From the NCBI RefSeq assembly GCF_035998675.1, contig NZ_DASYHI010000006.1:25230-89229 (forward strand): DNA of 64,000 nucleotides. The letters are read 5' to 3'. This DNA is from Telluribacter sp035998675 (GTDB lineage Bacteria > Bacteroidota > Bacteroidia > Cytophagales > Spirosomataceae). Shown in pieces: positions 1 to 8,672 of the stretch (within the stretch, counting starts at the first letter, position 1; every line of letters starts with the position of its first letter). A model generated the notes under the pieces. That model searched no databases, was not told where the DNA came from, and was given only the letters and a program-made list of their open reading frames with translations. Position numbers and translations under genes: made by a program.

Positions 1-51
1 CTTTAGGCGTTTAAAAATAAAAAAACCGTTAAAGTGAACAGATTTAAGCCT

Positions 52-1641
52 ATGCCATCCGACCCGTTCGGGCGAGCCAAAATACCCACTTCACTGGGAC
101 AAACTCAAACCTCACCCGATGAGTTGTACGGCAAGCTGTTCAAGGATGTGCAGACGAAGCGCATCTTTCCTGACTCCAAAACATTCGCTGATTGTATACC
201 TCTTTGCGACCCCGTCCTGATTATTGAAAGGTACTTTCACCTGATGCACCGGGCCGACTTTGACCTGGATCGGTTTGTAAAGGATAATTTTCAGATACCC
301 AAAGAAATTAAAATAGATTACCAGCCCGATCCCCGGCAGACTGTCGAAGAACACATTGAGGAACTCTGGTCAATTCTGACCCGGGAGCCCGGCGGACAGG
401 AGCGGGGCGGCTCGCTGCTGGTACTACCCCGGACCTACGTAGTACCGGGCGGGCGCTTCCGCGAAATCTACTACTGGGACAGCTACTTTACCATGCTGGG
501 CCTGCGGGAATCGGGCCGTGTTGACCTGATCAGGGATATGGTTGATAATTTTGCCTACCTCATTGATCGCTTCGGGCATGTTCCCAACGGAAACCGTACC
601 TACTACCTGAGCCGCTCCCAGCCCCCTTACTTTTCGCTCATGGTAAAACTCCTTTGTGAAATAGAAGGAAACGAAATCCTGATTGAGTACCTTCCCCGAC
701 TACAGCGGGAATATGACTACTGGATGAACGGGATGGACCGCCAGGGTCACCCCCACACGGCCTACCGCCGGCTGGTGTACCTGCCGGAAGGCGTTTGCCT
801 GAATCGCTACTGGGACGACCGCGCCACCCCCCGGCCGGAAGCTTATTTGGAAGATATTGAGCTGGCCCATGAAGCTACGAGGGAGTCGGAAGTAGATGAT
901 GCCGACGTTTACCGGCACATCAGGGCCGCGGCCGAGTCGGGCTGGGACTTTAGTAGCCGCTGGATGCGCGATGGCAAAAACTTTGCCTCCATCCACACCA
1001 CCGATATCATACCCGTAGACCTCAACTGCCTGATGTATGACCTCGAATGTACCCTGGCCGATGCCTACGAACTAAAAGGGCAGTCGGAGATGGGTCTGCG
1101 GTTTACCCACAAAGCCCGGGTCCGGGCTAAAGCCATCCAGAAATATTTCTGGGACCCGGCCCGCAATTTTTTCATGGATTATGATTTCAGAGCCAAAGAT
1201 TTTACCAAATCATTTACCCTGGCCGCTACCTATCCACTCTTTTTTAAGCTGGCAACCAACCGGCAGGCCCACTACGTTGACACCTACCTCCGGCTCAACT
1301 TTCTGCGTTCGGGCGGCCTGCTCACTACTCTCACCCAAAGCAGCCAGCAGTGGGATGTACCCAACGGCTGGCCCCCCTTGCAATGGACCGCTTACCAGGG
1401 CCTGCAAAACTATAATCTTAAACGTACCGCTGACCGCCTCCGCGACAACTGGCTGAACCTGAACGCCCGAACCTTTAAGCATACCCGGAAGATGCTCGAG
1501 AAGTACAACGTCATTGATACCCACCTCGAAGCCTGCGCGGGTGAATACAAACTACAGGAAGGATTTGGCTGGACGAATGGTGTATATTTGCAAATGAAAG
1601 TAAACCGGGTAAAAAGTCCCGTTCCCTCACTCCTATTTTAA
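52..1641 (+). CDS. treF: Trehalase, GH37 family, cytoplasmic
   Basis: Hydrolyses trehalose to two glucose molecules. Both family signatures are visible: PGGRFREIYYWD around residues 132-143 and QWDVPNGW around residue 433. No signal peptide is seen, so I infer a cytoplasmic enzyme. The length of about 530 residues is normal for GH37. I chose the ATG at 52; an in-frame GTG at 34 would add six residues, and an in-frame stop at 4-6 closes the frame upstream, so the gene is complete. The next gene follows after 7 nt, so it probably heads the run that continues to about 4.6 kb. Confidence 0.93.
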   Translation: MPSDPFGRAKIPTSLGQTQTSPDELYGKLFKDVQTKRIFPDSKTFADCIPLCDPVLIIERYFHLMHRADFDLDRFVKDNFQIPKEIKIDYQPDPRQTVEEHIEELWSILTREPGGQERGGSLLVLPRTYVVPGGRFREIYYWDSYFTMLGLRESGRVDLIRDMVDNFAYLIDRFGHVPNGNRTYYLSRSQPPYFSLMVKLLCEIEGNEILIEYLPRLQREYDYWMNGMDRQGHPHTAYRRLVYLPEGVCLNRYWDDRATPRPEAYLEDIELAHEATRESEVDDADVYRHIRAAAESGWDFSSRWMRDGKNFASIHTTDIIPVDLNCLMYDLECTLADAYELKGQSEMGLRFTHKARVRAKAIQKYFWDPARNFFMDYDFRAKDFTKSFTLAATYPLFFKLATNRQAHYVDTYLRLNFLRSGGLLTTLTQSSQQWDVPNGWPPLQWTAYQGLQNYNLKRTADRLRDNWLNLNARTFKHTRKMLEKYNVIDTHLEACAGEYKLQEGFGWTNGVYLQMKVNRVKSPVPSLLF

Positions 1642-1648
1642 CCTAACC

Positions 1649-1936
1649 ATGCTTTACGTCATTCATGCGTACGATTTTACGGACGAGCAGACGCTGGAAC
1701 GCCGCCTGGCGGTTCGTCCCCAGCACCTCGACACCGCCCGCCGCCTCAAAGCGGAAGGTCATTTTGTCATGGGCGGGGCCTTACTCAGTCCGGAAGACAA
1801 AATGATCGGCTCGCTGATGGTCGTTAATTTTGAGGACGAAACTAGTCTACGGCAGTGGCTCGACCATGACCCCTATGTGCAGGGACGGGTGTGGGAGAAA
1901 ATAGACGTAAAACCCTTCCGCGAAGCCCTGTTATGA
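1649..1936 (+). CDS. YciI family protein
   Basis: A 95-residue protein with the ferredoxin-like YCII fold. It has the family's conserved histidine (RPQHLD, near residue 26) and the aspartate in WLDHDPY (near residue 73), the pair proposed as the active site. Cellular substrates of the family are mostly unknown; some members are dehydrochlorinase-like. It lies 7 nt after the trehalase gene, and its stop overlaps the start of the next gene as ATGA, so the genes are probably cotranscribed and translationally coupled. Confidence 0.85.
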   Translation: MLYVIHAYDFTDEQTLERRLAVRPQHLDTARRLKAEGHFVMGGALLSPEDKMIGSLMVVNFEDETSLRQWLDHDPYVQGRVWEKIDVKPFREALL

Positions 1937-2646
1937 GCAGCCACTTTATCTCCTCCGGGCTTGGCCTGGTTGCTTTCCTGGCTTTACTGGCTTCCTGTAG
2001 TACGACCAAAGACTCAACCTCGCAGACCGATTCAACGAGCCTGGCCCTGGACACCACCCAAATCCAGAATTCACCAAATGATTTTTATGCAATTCCCGGC
2101 GAAAAAGTAGGGAATGTAGGCCCTGAGTCCAGTGAGGAAAATCTTATTGCCATTCTGGGTACTGAAAATGTCCGGCGGGACACTATTTACATCGGAGAAG
2201 GTGAATACCGGATTGGTACTACCCTATTCAAAGGTACTTCCGACGAAGCCCAGATCCTGTGGCAGGATACGGTGAGGTACGCCCGTCCGGAGCTGGTTCG
2301 GCTTATTCCGGCCACCAGCCCCGAAAATTCGCAATGGCTGGTGGAAGGAGGCCTGCGGGTGGGGGCCACGCTCAGGGAAGTGGAGAAGCTCAACGGAAAG
2401 CCCTTTGAACTGTACGGCTTTGGCTGGGACTACGGCGGGACCGTTTCGGACTGGAAAGGAGGCAAACTTACCTATTCGACCAACGGCAAAACTTATCTTG
2501 GAGCAATTTTTGTTTACGATTACAACGAGACTGATCAGGATGCCGTTGCCGAGAACGTCATGGGCGATGCTACCTTTCTTTCCAGTAATCCGGCCATGCA
2601 ACAGTTAAATCCACGCATATTTTCACTAGAAATTCGTTTTCGTTAA
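1933..2646 (+). CDS. Putative lipoprotein of unknown function
   Basis: I do not recognise the family. The N terminus is a type II signal peptide with lipobox LLASC (cysteine near residue 22), followed by a Ser/Thr-rich linker, so the protein is probably anchored in the outer or inner membrane facing the periplasm. The mature part of about 215 residues has a conserved-looking segment, GLRVGATLREVEKLNGKPF, around residues 140-160. The ATG at 1933 forms an ATGA overlap with the upstream stop and gives a clean signal peptide. A longer in-frame start at 1891 would bury the signal peptide and is rejected. Confidence 0.75.
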   Translation: MSSHFISSGLGLVAFLALLASCSTTKDSTSQTDSTSLALDTTQIQNSPNDFYAIPGEKVGNVGPESSEENLIAILGTENVRRDTIYIGEGEYRIGTTLFKGTSDEAQILWQDTVRYARPELVRLIPATSPENSQWLVEGGLRVGATLREVEKLNGKPFELYGFGWDYGGTVSDWKGGKLTYSTNGKTYLGAIFVYDYNETDQDAVAENVMGDATFLSSNPAMQQLNPRIFSLEIRFR

Positions 2647-3329
2647 TGATTGAGGCAGCGATTTTTGATATGGATGGCCTGCTGGTGGACTCTGAGCCCA
2701 TCTGGCAGGAAGTAGCCATAGAAATATTTGAAACAGTAGGCGTACAGTTAACGGTTGAGATGTGCCAGGAAGGTACCGGACTCGGTACGGCCGACTTTGT
2801 AAAATTATTCTACGAACGCTTTCCCTGGGAAGGAAAAAGTCAGGAGCAGGTAGGACAGGAAATTATTGACCGGGGGCACGAGCGAATCGGGGTAGAAGCC
2901 CAGATCATGCCCGGAGCCCGGGAAACGGTCCGATTTTTTTACGAACGGAATATTCCCATGGCGGTAGCGTCGGCCTCTCCCATGGAGATAATCGAAACCG
3001 TGTTAAAGCGCCTGAACCTGATCGCCTACTTTTCCCTGTGGCATTCGGCCGTACTGGAACAGCGCAGCAAGCCGCATCCTGACGTGTATTGGAGTACGAT
3101 AGAGAAATTAGGGGTAAAGGGCAGTCGTTGTGTGGCCTTTGAGGATTCGGGTAACGGGTTGCGTTCGGCGCACGCGGCCGGCATGCTGACTGTAGCTGTA
3201 CCAGCTCCTTACGAATACGATGAACCGAAATTTGACATAGCCGATATAAAAATTCCGTCCCTCACCCATTTTAACGAGGATATTTTTAATACATTGGTAC
3301 AAAAAATGCCACTTTCTGAACAACCATGA
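2646..3329 (+). CDS. HAD-superfamily hexitol/2-deoxyglucose-6-phosphate phosphatase-like hydrolase
   Basis: Haloacid-dehalogenase phosphatase of the beta-phosphoglucomutase-like subgroup, close to the YniC/HxpB sugar phosphatases. Motif I is FDMDGLLVDSEP (nucleophile and acid/base Asp, residues 8-19), motif II is the serine in VASASP, motif III is the lysine in SKPHPDVY, and motif IV is FEDSGNGL. A helical cap lies between motifs I and II. The start overlaps the upstream stop as TAATG and the stop overlaps phzF as ATGA. The substrate is inferred to be a small sugar or polyol phosphate. Confidence 0.85.
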   Translation: MIEAAIFDMDGLLVDSEPIWQEVAIEIFETVGVQLTVEMCQEGTGLGTADFVKLFYERFPWEGKSQEQVGQEIIDRGHERIGVEAQIMPGARETVRFFYERNIPMAVASASPMEIIETVLKRLNLIAYFSLWHSAVLEQRSKPHPDVYWSTIEKLGVKGSRCVAFEDSGNGLRSAHAAGMLTVAVPAPYEYDEPKFDIADIKIPSLTHFNEDIFNTLVQKMPLSEQP

Positions 3330-4114
3330 AACTTTCTCTATATCAATTAGATGCCTTTTCGGATCGTCTTTTTGCCGGTAATCCGGCCGCTGTTGTTCCC
3401 CTGAACGAATGGCTGCCTGCTGAGCTGATGCAGCAAATAGCCGCGGAGAATAACCTGGCCGAAACGGCTTTCTTTGTTCCTACCGAAAGTGGCTATCATA
3501 TTCGTTGGTTTACGCCGGTTACCGAGGTTGACCTTTGCGGGCATGCGACTCTGGCCGCAGCCTATGTACTTTTTGAGGTTCAGGGGAAGGCGCAGAACGA
3601 AATCCTGTTTGATTCCCGAAGCGGTGAACTACGGGTACTTCGGAAAGACGGATGGCTGACGCTGGACTTTCCGGTGGATCATTTCCAGGTGGCGGTACCT
3701 CCTCCGGCGCTAAATGAAAGTATGGACTCAGTAGTACCACTGGAAGTATTTAAAGGAAAAACCGACTATATGGTGGTCCTGGAAAATGAAACCGAAGTAC
3801 GGGAGCTGCGGCCGGACATCATTATTCTTTCCACCATTCCCGCGCGCGGTATTATTGTAACGGCCCCCGGCGACGAGGTTGACTTTGTGTCCCGCTTTTT
3901 TGCCCCCCAGTCCGGTATTGATGAAGACCCCGTAACCGGCTCGGCCCACACCACCCTGGTACCTTACTGGGCCAGGCGACTGGAAAAAACGCATCTGGAA
4001 GCTCGGCAGATCTCCCGGCGGGGAGGAGTGCTGCGCTGCGAACTCAACGGCGACCGGGTTTGTATCAGCGGGCAGGTAAGGCTGTACTTAACCGGAGAAA
4101 TAGAAACAGAATAG
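3326..4114 (+). CDS. PhzF family isomerase/epimerase-like protein
   Basis: Member of the PhzF/diaminopimelate-epimerase-like fold. It carries the N-terminal signature DAFSDRLFAGNPAAVV, the catalytic-glutamate region NNLAETAFFV (Glu near residue 46), VDLCGHATLAAA and the C-terminal DEDPVTGSAHT loop. Length (262 residues) is typical. No other phenazine genes are nearby, so this is one of the many PhzF homologues with unknown substrate rather than a phenazine enzyme. It starts within the stop of the upstream HAD gene. Confidence 0.87.
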   Translation: MKLSLYQLDAFSDRLFAGNPAAVVPLNEWLPAELMQQIAAENNLAETAFFVPTESGYHIRWFTPVTEVDLCGHATLAAAYVLFEVQGKAQNEILFDSRSGELRVLRKDGWLTLDFPVDHFQVAVPPPALNESMDSVVPLEVFKGKTDYMVVLENETEVRELRPDIIILSTIPARGIIVTAPGDEVDFVSRFFAPQSGIDEDPVTGSAHTTLVPYWARRLEKTHLEARQISRRGGVLRCELNGDRVCISGQVRLYLTGEIETE

Positions 4115-4121
4115 GTACCCC

Positions 4122-4565
4122 ATGATTCGTTACGTCGCTCAGGAGGGACCGCTCTCTCCGGATAGTACCAACGAACTTCTGCGTCTGCATTTTCAGATTT
4201 TTACCGGCGATACCCGGGAGGCCCTGGCGGAGGAAATCGCGCGGGCTGACTCTCTTTTTACACTTTTAGCCTACGACGACCAGCAACTGATCGGCTACAA
4301 GATGGGGTACCGTCGCAAACCCGGCCATTTTTACAGCTGGCTGGGCGGGGTACTTGCGGCGTACCGCAAGCAGGGCATCGCTTCCGGGCTAATGGTTCGG
4401 CAGCACGCGTGGTGTCAGCAAAGGGGCTACCATACCATTCGCACCCAAACCATGAACCGCTGGCGCGCGATGCTCATCCTGAACCTCCGTCACGGTTTTG
4501 ATATAGTAGGCCTGATAGCTCCTGCGGAGGGGGAACCCAAAATTGTGCTTGAAAAAAAGCTGTAG
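4122..4565 (+). CDS. GNAT family N-acetyltransferase
   Basis: A 147-residue acetyltransferase of the Gcn5 fold. The acetyl-CoA pyrophosphate-binding segment is visible as AAYRKQGIASGLM (an R/Q-x-x-G-x-A type motif, near residues 79-91) after the beta-4 strand HFYSWLGGV. The acceptor substrate cannot be told from sequence. It is the last gene of the rightward run, 7 nt after phzF, and ends 26 nt from the convergent DMT transporter gene. Confidence 0.82.
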   Translation: MIRYVAQEGPLSPDSTNELLRLHFQIFTGDTREALAEEIARADSLFTLLAYDDQQLIGYKMGYRRKPGHFYSWLGGVLAAYRKQGIASGLMVRQHAWCQQRGYHTIRTQTMNRWRAMLILNLRHGFDIVGLIAPAEGEPKIVLEKKL

Positions 4566-4591
4566 TAAGTATATTTCCGTCCGGGCCAGAG

Positions 4592-5467
4592 CTAACTTTT
4601 CCTGACTTTTCCCCGTTGGGCCATCGACAACCCACCTATCACCAGCGCAGTACCCACGTACGTAAAAACAGTAATGGGTTCGTCCATGAGCCACCAGGCA
4701 AAAAAGAAACCGAACAGGGGGCATAGGAACAGCCACAACGAAGCCCGTACGGTGTCAAGCCGGAGCAGGTAAAACCAGCACAGCAGCGCCCCCGTCGAAA
4801 CCGCCAGGCTCAGCCACAGCACCGATGCCCAGAACCGCTGGTCCCACTGCGTAGCCGAAAAATCACTGATCAGGGCCGTAAAGGGCAGCAGCATAATTCC
4901 CCCGATAGCTACCTGCCAGCCGTTAATGAGCAAATTGGGTAACTTCCATTGGATGGTAGCGTAGTAAACACTCGCCGCCGATACCGCCACCATACTTATC
5001 ATTAACAAAACTACCCCTCCCATAGTAGTATAACTGTCGCGCAGGAGTGGATAGGTGGCAATACCCACGCCAATCATACCCAACAAGACCCCCAGCAACT
5101 CGGCGCCGGAAGGCTTACGTCCCAGCCACCAGACCGAGAGCAGAATAATAAGGAGGGGACTGGTAGCGAGGGAAAGGCTACCGATGCCGGCCGCAGTATA
5201 TTTCATGGCATATACGTACAGTCCCAGGTAAAGCGTTGTGTTAAGAAAGCCAAATAAGGCCAGTTGGTACCATTCCCTGCCCTGAGGCAGTCGGTAAGAT
5301 GAATCTGGCCGCAACAGGTAACTATAACCCAATAGTAATGAACCCGCTATAAAGAAACGTAAGTTAGCCAGTACGAGCGGCTCTGCCGACAGTACTCCAA
5401 ACTTAGTAGCAACCGAAGCCGATGCCCAAAGCATTGCAAAAAGAAGACCGATGAAACTATTTTTCAA
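4592..5467 (-). CDS. EamA/DMT superfamily transporter
   Basis: Integral membrane protein with about ten hydrophobic segments in two EamA repeats, typical of drug/metabolite exporters (RhaT/YdcZ-like). The N terminus FIGLLFAMLWASASVATKFG is characteristic of the family. No ATG lies before the first membrane segment. I place the start at a TTG at 5467, with another TTG at 5497 and an internal ATG near residue 11 as alternatives. Substrate unknown. It is convergent with the GNAT gene and diverges from the OmpA-domain gene with a gap of about 70 nt. Confidence 0.82.
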   Translation of the reverse strand: MKNSFIGLLFAMLWASASVATKFGVLSAEPLVLANLRFFIAGSLLLGYSYLLRPDSSYRLPQGREWYQLALFGFLNTTLYLGLYVYAMKYTAAGIGSLSLATSPLLIILLSVWWLGRKPSGAELLGVLLGMIGVGIATYPLLRDSYTTMGGVVLLMISMVAVSAASVYYATIQWKLPNLLINGWQVAIGGIMLLPFTALISDFSATQWDQRFWASVLWLSLAVSTGALLCWFYLLRLDTVRASLWLFLCPLFGFFFAWWLMDEPITVFTYVGTALVIGGLSMAQRGKVRKS

Positions 5468-5538
5468 TGAAAAGTGATCAGTTTGCCAAAAATACAAGGA
5501 TCACTTTCCCTACCCAACCTTCTTTTTTATTTTTAAAT

Positions 5539-6942
5539 ATGAATCGTGAGAAAGCCTTGTTCAGGATATTAGTTTTTATACCCCTATTTTTTTCTTTTTC
5601 GTCTTTCGCCCAAAAAAGCTGGACGTATGATTTTAGCAATGAATTCGAAAGTGTAGAAGGTACCGCTCCCCCCCTGCGCCCCCTGGGCGAAAAAGGTAAG
5701 TTTGTGGAGGAATCGCTGCCCGAACTGGGAAATTCTACCCGTACCGTCTATCAGTTTGAAACAAACAACGGCCTGCAGTTTGACAACAAAGCTGCCGATG
5801 GTTTCCTGAGCCGCTCCTTTACCGTAGAAATATACTTTAAGCTAACCTCCCTCGATAGCTGGAAGAGGGTACTTGATTTCAAAAACCGGAAGTCAGACTT
5901 TGGCTGTTACATTCACCACGGCAAGCTCAACTTTTTTAACCTGGCCACGGGAGAGAAAGCCGCCGTGCAGCCCGACGAATACGTACACTACGTGTATTCG
6001 CGCCATGCCGAAACGGGTATGGTACGTATGTACGTTGACGGGGAGTCGAAGGTGGAGTTTAAGGATACGGACAAAGAAGGTATGCTGGATTCAGACCAGG
6101 TACTTAACTTCTTTTATGATGACCTGGTCGTAAACCACGAAGCGAGCGCGGGTTCGGTGGCCCTTATCCGGCTCTACGACGAAGTCATGACCCCGATACT
6201 GGTGCGGAAGAGTTTCCGGGAGCTTTCGCGGAAGCTCCCAACCCGAAGTACCACGGCCAAAACTACCAAAGTACCGGCTGCACCAGCTGTCACTACTCCG
6301 GTGGCTGGCACTATAGGTACGGAGGCGGGCCTGGTGGAAGTGACCGGAAAGGTGTACGATTCACGGAAAATGGATTTTCTGGGAGATGTGGATGTGATTG
6401 TGCGCCCTACCAACAGCGACTCTATTGTGGCCCGGACCAAGGCCATAAACGGCGAGTACCGCTTCAGGCTACCGGCGCTCGAAACCTACCGTATCACAGC
6501 TACTATGCCCGGTTATCAGGCTAAAAGTATACTGGTGCAGCCCAAAGCTCAGGGCGAACCCGTAAAAAGCCTGATAAATATGGCGCCCGAATTCTTTGAC
6601 AAACCCATAGCTACCGTGCCGTTTGTGCAGAGTAAGGACAGCCTAATTGCCGAAGCGCGGGTACGCCTGGACTCCGTCGCGAGTTTCCTCCGAACCCGCC
6701 CCGACCTGAAAATCAATCTGGAAGGCCATACGGACAACGTGGGAGATTTTGAAAAGAACCTGTTGCTGTCGTGGCAGCGGGTCCTGATTGTAAAAAATTA
6801 TCTGATTGAGGTGGGCATAGACCCCAACCGCATCGATGGCAAAGGCTACGGCCCTACTCGCCCCGCCTCCCATAATAATTCGGAGCCCTCGCGGCAGACC
6901 AACCGGCGGGTGGAAGTTTGGGCCACGCCTATAAAAAGATAG
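5539..6942 (+). CDS. Exported LamG / regulatory-domain / OmpA C-terminal fusion protein
   Basis: A 467-residue envelope protein. A signal peptide ending FSSFAQ (residues 1-24) is followed by a concanavalin/LamG-like beta-sandwich (about 25-235), a Thr/Ala/Pro linker, a carboxypeptidase-regulatory-like beta-sandwich (VTGKVYDSRKMDF, about 275-345), and an OmpA/MotB domain with NLEGHTDNVGDFEKN and the C-terminal RQTNRRVEV (about 365-467). The OmpA domain should bind peptidoglycan, so I infer a periplasmic or outer-membrane protein that presents a ligand-binding LamG domain. The ATG at 5539 gives a clean signal peptide; an upstream ATG at 5467 would precede it with a polar stretch. Confidence 0.85.
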   Translation: MNREKALFRILVFIPLFFSFSSFAQKSWTYDFSNEFESVEGTAPPLRPLGEKGKFVEESLPELGNSTRTVYQFETNNGLQFDNKAADGFLSRSFTVEIYFKLTSLDSWKRVLDFKNRKSDFGCYIHHGKLNFFNLATGEKAAVQPDEYVHYVYSRHAETGMVRMYVDGESKVEFKDTDKEGMLDSDQVLNFFYDDLVVNHEASAGSVALIRLYDEVMTPILVRKSFRELSRKLPTRSTTAKTTKVPAAPAVTTPVAGTIGTEAGLVEVTGKVYDSRKMDFLGDVDVIVRPTNSDSIVARTKAINGEYRFRLPALETYRITATMPGYQAKSILVQPKAQGEPVKSLINMAPEFFDKPIATVPFVQSKDSLIAEARVRLDSVASFLRTRPDLKINLEGHTDNVGDFEKNLLLSWQRVLIVKNYLIEVGIDPNRIDGKGYGPTRPASHNNSEPSRQTNRRVEVWATPIKR

Positions 6943-6970
6943 AGCCACCCCATCTGGGAGGTGGCTCTAT
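6939..6970 (+). terminator. Hairpin terminator after the OmpA-domain gene
   Basis: A perfect 11-bp stem, ATAGAGCCACC pairing with GGTGGCTCTAT, with a 10-nt loop. It begins within the stop codon. There is no strong T run, so it may also serve the convergent gene ending at 7024. Confidence 0.7.
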
Positions 6971-7023
6971 ACTGACTATTCCTAAACCCTTAACCTTTTT
7001 CTTCTTAAAATAACTAACTCATT

Positions 7024-7497
7024 TTACAGATTACTCTCCGCAGTGGGTACCACCAGTGGTGGAATTTCGGAGGTAACTGGTGTCAGACTGTTTAAGTCAA
7101 AATTCCAGATAAACCGGATTGAGTTAGCTGTCTTGTCTAAATTGCGTTTCCACTGTTGCGCTTCGGCATCCTTACGGCGTTGGAGCTTGTTGCTCAACTT
7201 AGACACCGCTTTGTTGAAAGCCTCACGTTGCTCAACGGGTACGCTCATTAGTCTGGAAGGCTTTTCGCCGTAGTATCCTACTACTGTTTCAATCACATTC
7301 CAGCTTTCCAAACGCGAAAAAGCAGTGAGCTCTTCCTTAATAAAGCCAACAAATTCTTTCTGGCTTCCGTTCGCAATTACATAAGCTTTTGTATTCGAAT
7401 CTCTACTTAAACTATCAGAATATCCTTTTACAGGAGCTGCGCCGAGTACTACTCCGAATACAAGGGCAAAGATAACATTTTTTCTTAGACTTTTCAT
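7024..7497 (-). CDS. Small exported protein of unknown function
   Basis: I do not recognise a family. The 157-residue product starts with a basic N terminus and hydrophobic core (MKSLRKNVIFALVFGVVLGA), a likely Sec signal peptide, followed by a soluble, mostly helical Lys/Glu/Asn-rich domain with SKLSNKLQRRKDAEAQQW near residue 105. The ATG at 7497 gives the signal peptide directly; an in-frame start at 7557 adds 20 residues and is less likely. It lies downstream of pth on the same strand with a 243-nt AT-rich gap, so it may have its own promoter. Confidence 0.6.
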   Translation of the reverse strand: MKSLRKNVIFALVFGVVLGAAPVKGYSDSLSRDSNTKAYVIANGSQKEFVGFIKEELTAFSRLESWNVIETVVGYYGEKPSRLMSVPVEQREAFNKAVSKLSNKLQRRKDAEAQQWKRNLDKTANSIRFIWNFDLNSLTPVTSEIPPLVVPTAESNL

Positions 7498-7740
7498 GGT
7501 ATTGTTCAATTTGTGTTTCTGAATTATGAACGTACAAATATCCATAAAAAGTGCCACCTCAACAAGTACACGTATAGCCTCAAACAGAAGTTTATTCTGA
7601 ATTTAGTTTTGATTTAACGATTCAAAAAGATACATATCTTTAATATTACAATTTAAACAGTATTTTATTTCGCTATTAAAGTAAGCCAACCAACATTCAT
7701 TCTGTTTAGGAATAATGCAAAAATTCTTTATATAGTACAA

Positions 7741-8301
7741 TCATTGATTAAAAATATTCATCGTTTGCTGTATCCCCATAGTACAAAAAGACGTAACTAT
7801 GTCACCGGCACGGTCTAAAAACAGGGGTAACTCGTCCATTTCTTTATCTGTAAAGGGGTTAAGTACGTAATCGACCTGGCGGCCTTTGGGAAAGTCATTC
7901 CCGATTCCAAATCGCAGCCGGGGGTAGTTGGGTGTGCCCAGCAGTTCTTCGATATTCCGCAGGCCGTTATGCCCCCCGTGCGAGCCCTGGGGCTTTACCC
8001 GCAGGGTACCATAGGCTAGCTGCAGCTCGTCTACCACCACCAGCAGGTTATCGACCGGAATCTTGTAAGCGTCCATATAGTACCTTACTGCCTTTCCGCT
8101 CAGGTTCATGTAGGTAGTGGGCTTTATGAAGTGGAGCTGTCGCCCTTTGTGCTTCCACTCGGCGGTGTAGGCCAGTCGCTCAAACTTGAACCGAAAATCG
8201 TGCTGAGCCGCCAGACGGTCCAGTACCATAAATCCTACGTTATGTCGGGTAAAGGCATACTCAGGTCCTATGTTTCCCAGCCCGGCTATAAGGTATTTCA
8301 T
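7741..8301 (-). CDS. pth: Peptidyl-tRNA hydrolase
   Basis: Releases tRNA from prematurely dropped peptidyl-tRNA. The 186-residue protein has the N-terminal GLGNIGPEYAFTRHNVGF with catalytic histidine H20, KPTTYMNLSG for tRNA binding, the catalytic aspartate in VVVDELQL, GSHGGHNGLRN, and FGIGNDFPKG near the C terminus. It is leftward and diverges from pyrR across a 371-nt gap. Confidence 0.95.
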   Translation of the reverse strand: MKYLIAGLGNIGPEYAFTRHNVGFMVLDRLAAQHDFRFKFERLAYTAEWKHKGRQLHFIKPTTYMNLSGKAVRYYMDAYKIPVDNLLVVVDELQLAYGTLRVKPQGSHGGHNGLRNIEELLGTPNYPRLRFGIGNDFPKGRQVDYVLNPFTDKEMDELPLFLDRAGDIVTSFCTMGIQQTMNIFNQ

Positions 8302-8492
8302 ACAGGTTTATTTAATAGTAACTGTGGTCAGGATGTTTGCCGCAAAGGTAAGGTAAATCCGGTCGGGGGTACAGCATCTATTTACACTATAGATTAGGTA
8401 CTTCCCTGGATTTCGCCTGGCAGGTACCTGTTTCAGCCCCTGAGGTTACTGCAAGAAACAAGCCTGAATTATCATGGTTATTATTTTTTTTC

Positions 8493-8500
8493 TAACTTAG
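8493..8500 (+). promoter_or_regulatory. Possible -7 promoter element of the pyrR leader
   Basis: TAACTTAG, followed by CA, resembles the Bacteroidota -7 consensus TAnnTTTG with one mismatch and follows a run of T residues. If used, transcription would start just before the hairpin at 8505. Confidence 0.35.
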
Positions 8501-8504
8501 CACC

Positions 8505-8559
8505 GTTGTCCAGGAAGATTTCTTACAACCCGGCCCGGCCTTACAACCGGGCATTTTTA
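8505..8559 (+). promoter_or_regulatory. Candidate attenuator leader of pyrR
   Basis: GTTGT (8505-8509) can pair with ACAAC in either of two direct repeats of CTTACAACC (8522-8530 and 8540-8548). A GC hairpin, GCCCGG/CCGGGC (8533-8538 and 8547-8552), followed by ATTTTTAA looks like an intrinsic terminator, and the second ACAAC copy overlaps its 3' arm. The first loop contains GUCCAGGAAGAU, which resembles the Gram-positive PyrR-binding loop core (CCAGAGAGG-like). This is structure read by eye. Regulation by PyrR is inference. Confidence 0.4.
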
Positions 8560-8672
8560 ATTAAAGTATCTCCCCTCCTCCCGTTGTTTTGGGTGGCAGC
8601 AGGGGCCCTGGATTGGCAGGTACACCGCCAATAGTTGATAGTTGAAACCCTCAAATTTCGGGAATTATACCA

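Larger units (their letters stand above)
8302..8672. other. Gene-free region between divergent pth and pyrR
   Basis: No credible coding frame. The left half contains several GTAC words (AGGTACTTCC, CAGGTACCTG) and a TC/GA-rich stretch. The right half holds a Bacteroidota-like -7 box and a hairpin/terminator arrangement, listed separately. A pth promoter on the minus strand is expected but I cannot pinpoint it. Confidence 0.6.

Noticed and set aside
1891..1932. Longer start for the lipoprotein gene
   Set aside because: It would overlap the YciI gene by 46 nt and precede the signal peptide with charged residues; the ATGA overlap at 1933 is better.
3326..4114. Phenazine biosynthesis locus based on PhzF
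   Set aside because: Only a lone PhzF-family protein is present; the family is widespread and mostly unrelated to phenazines.
5467..5538. N-terminal extension of the OmpA-domain protein
   Set aside because: It would put a polar peptide before the signal sequence; the ATG at 5539 gives a normal signal peptide.
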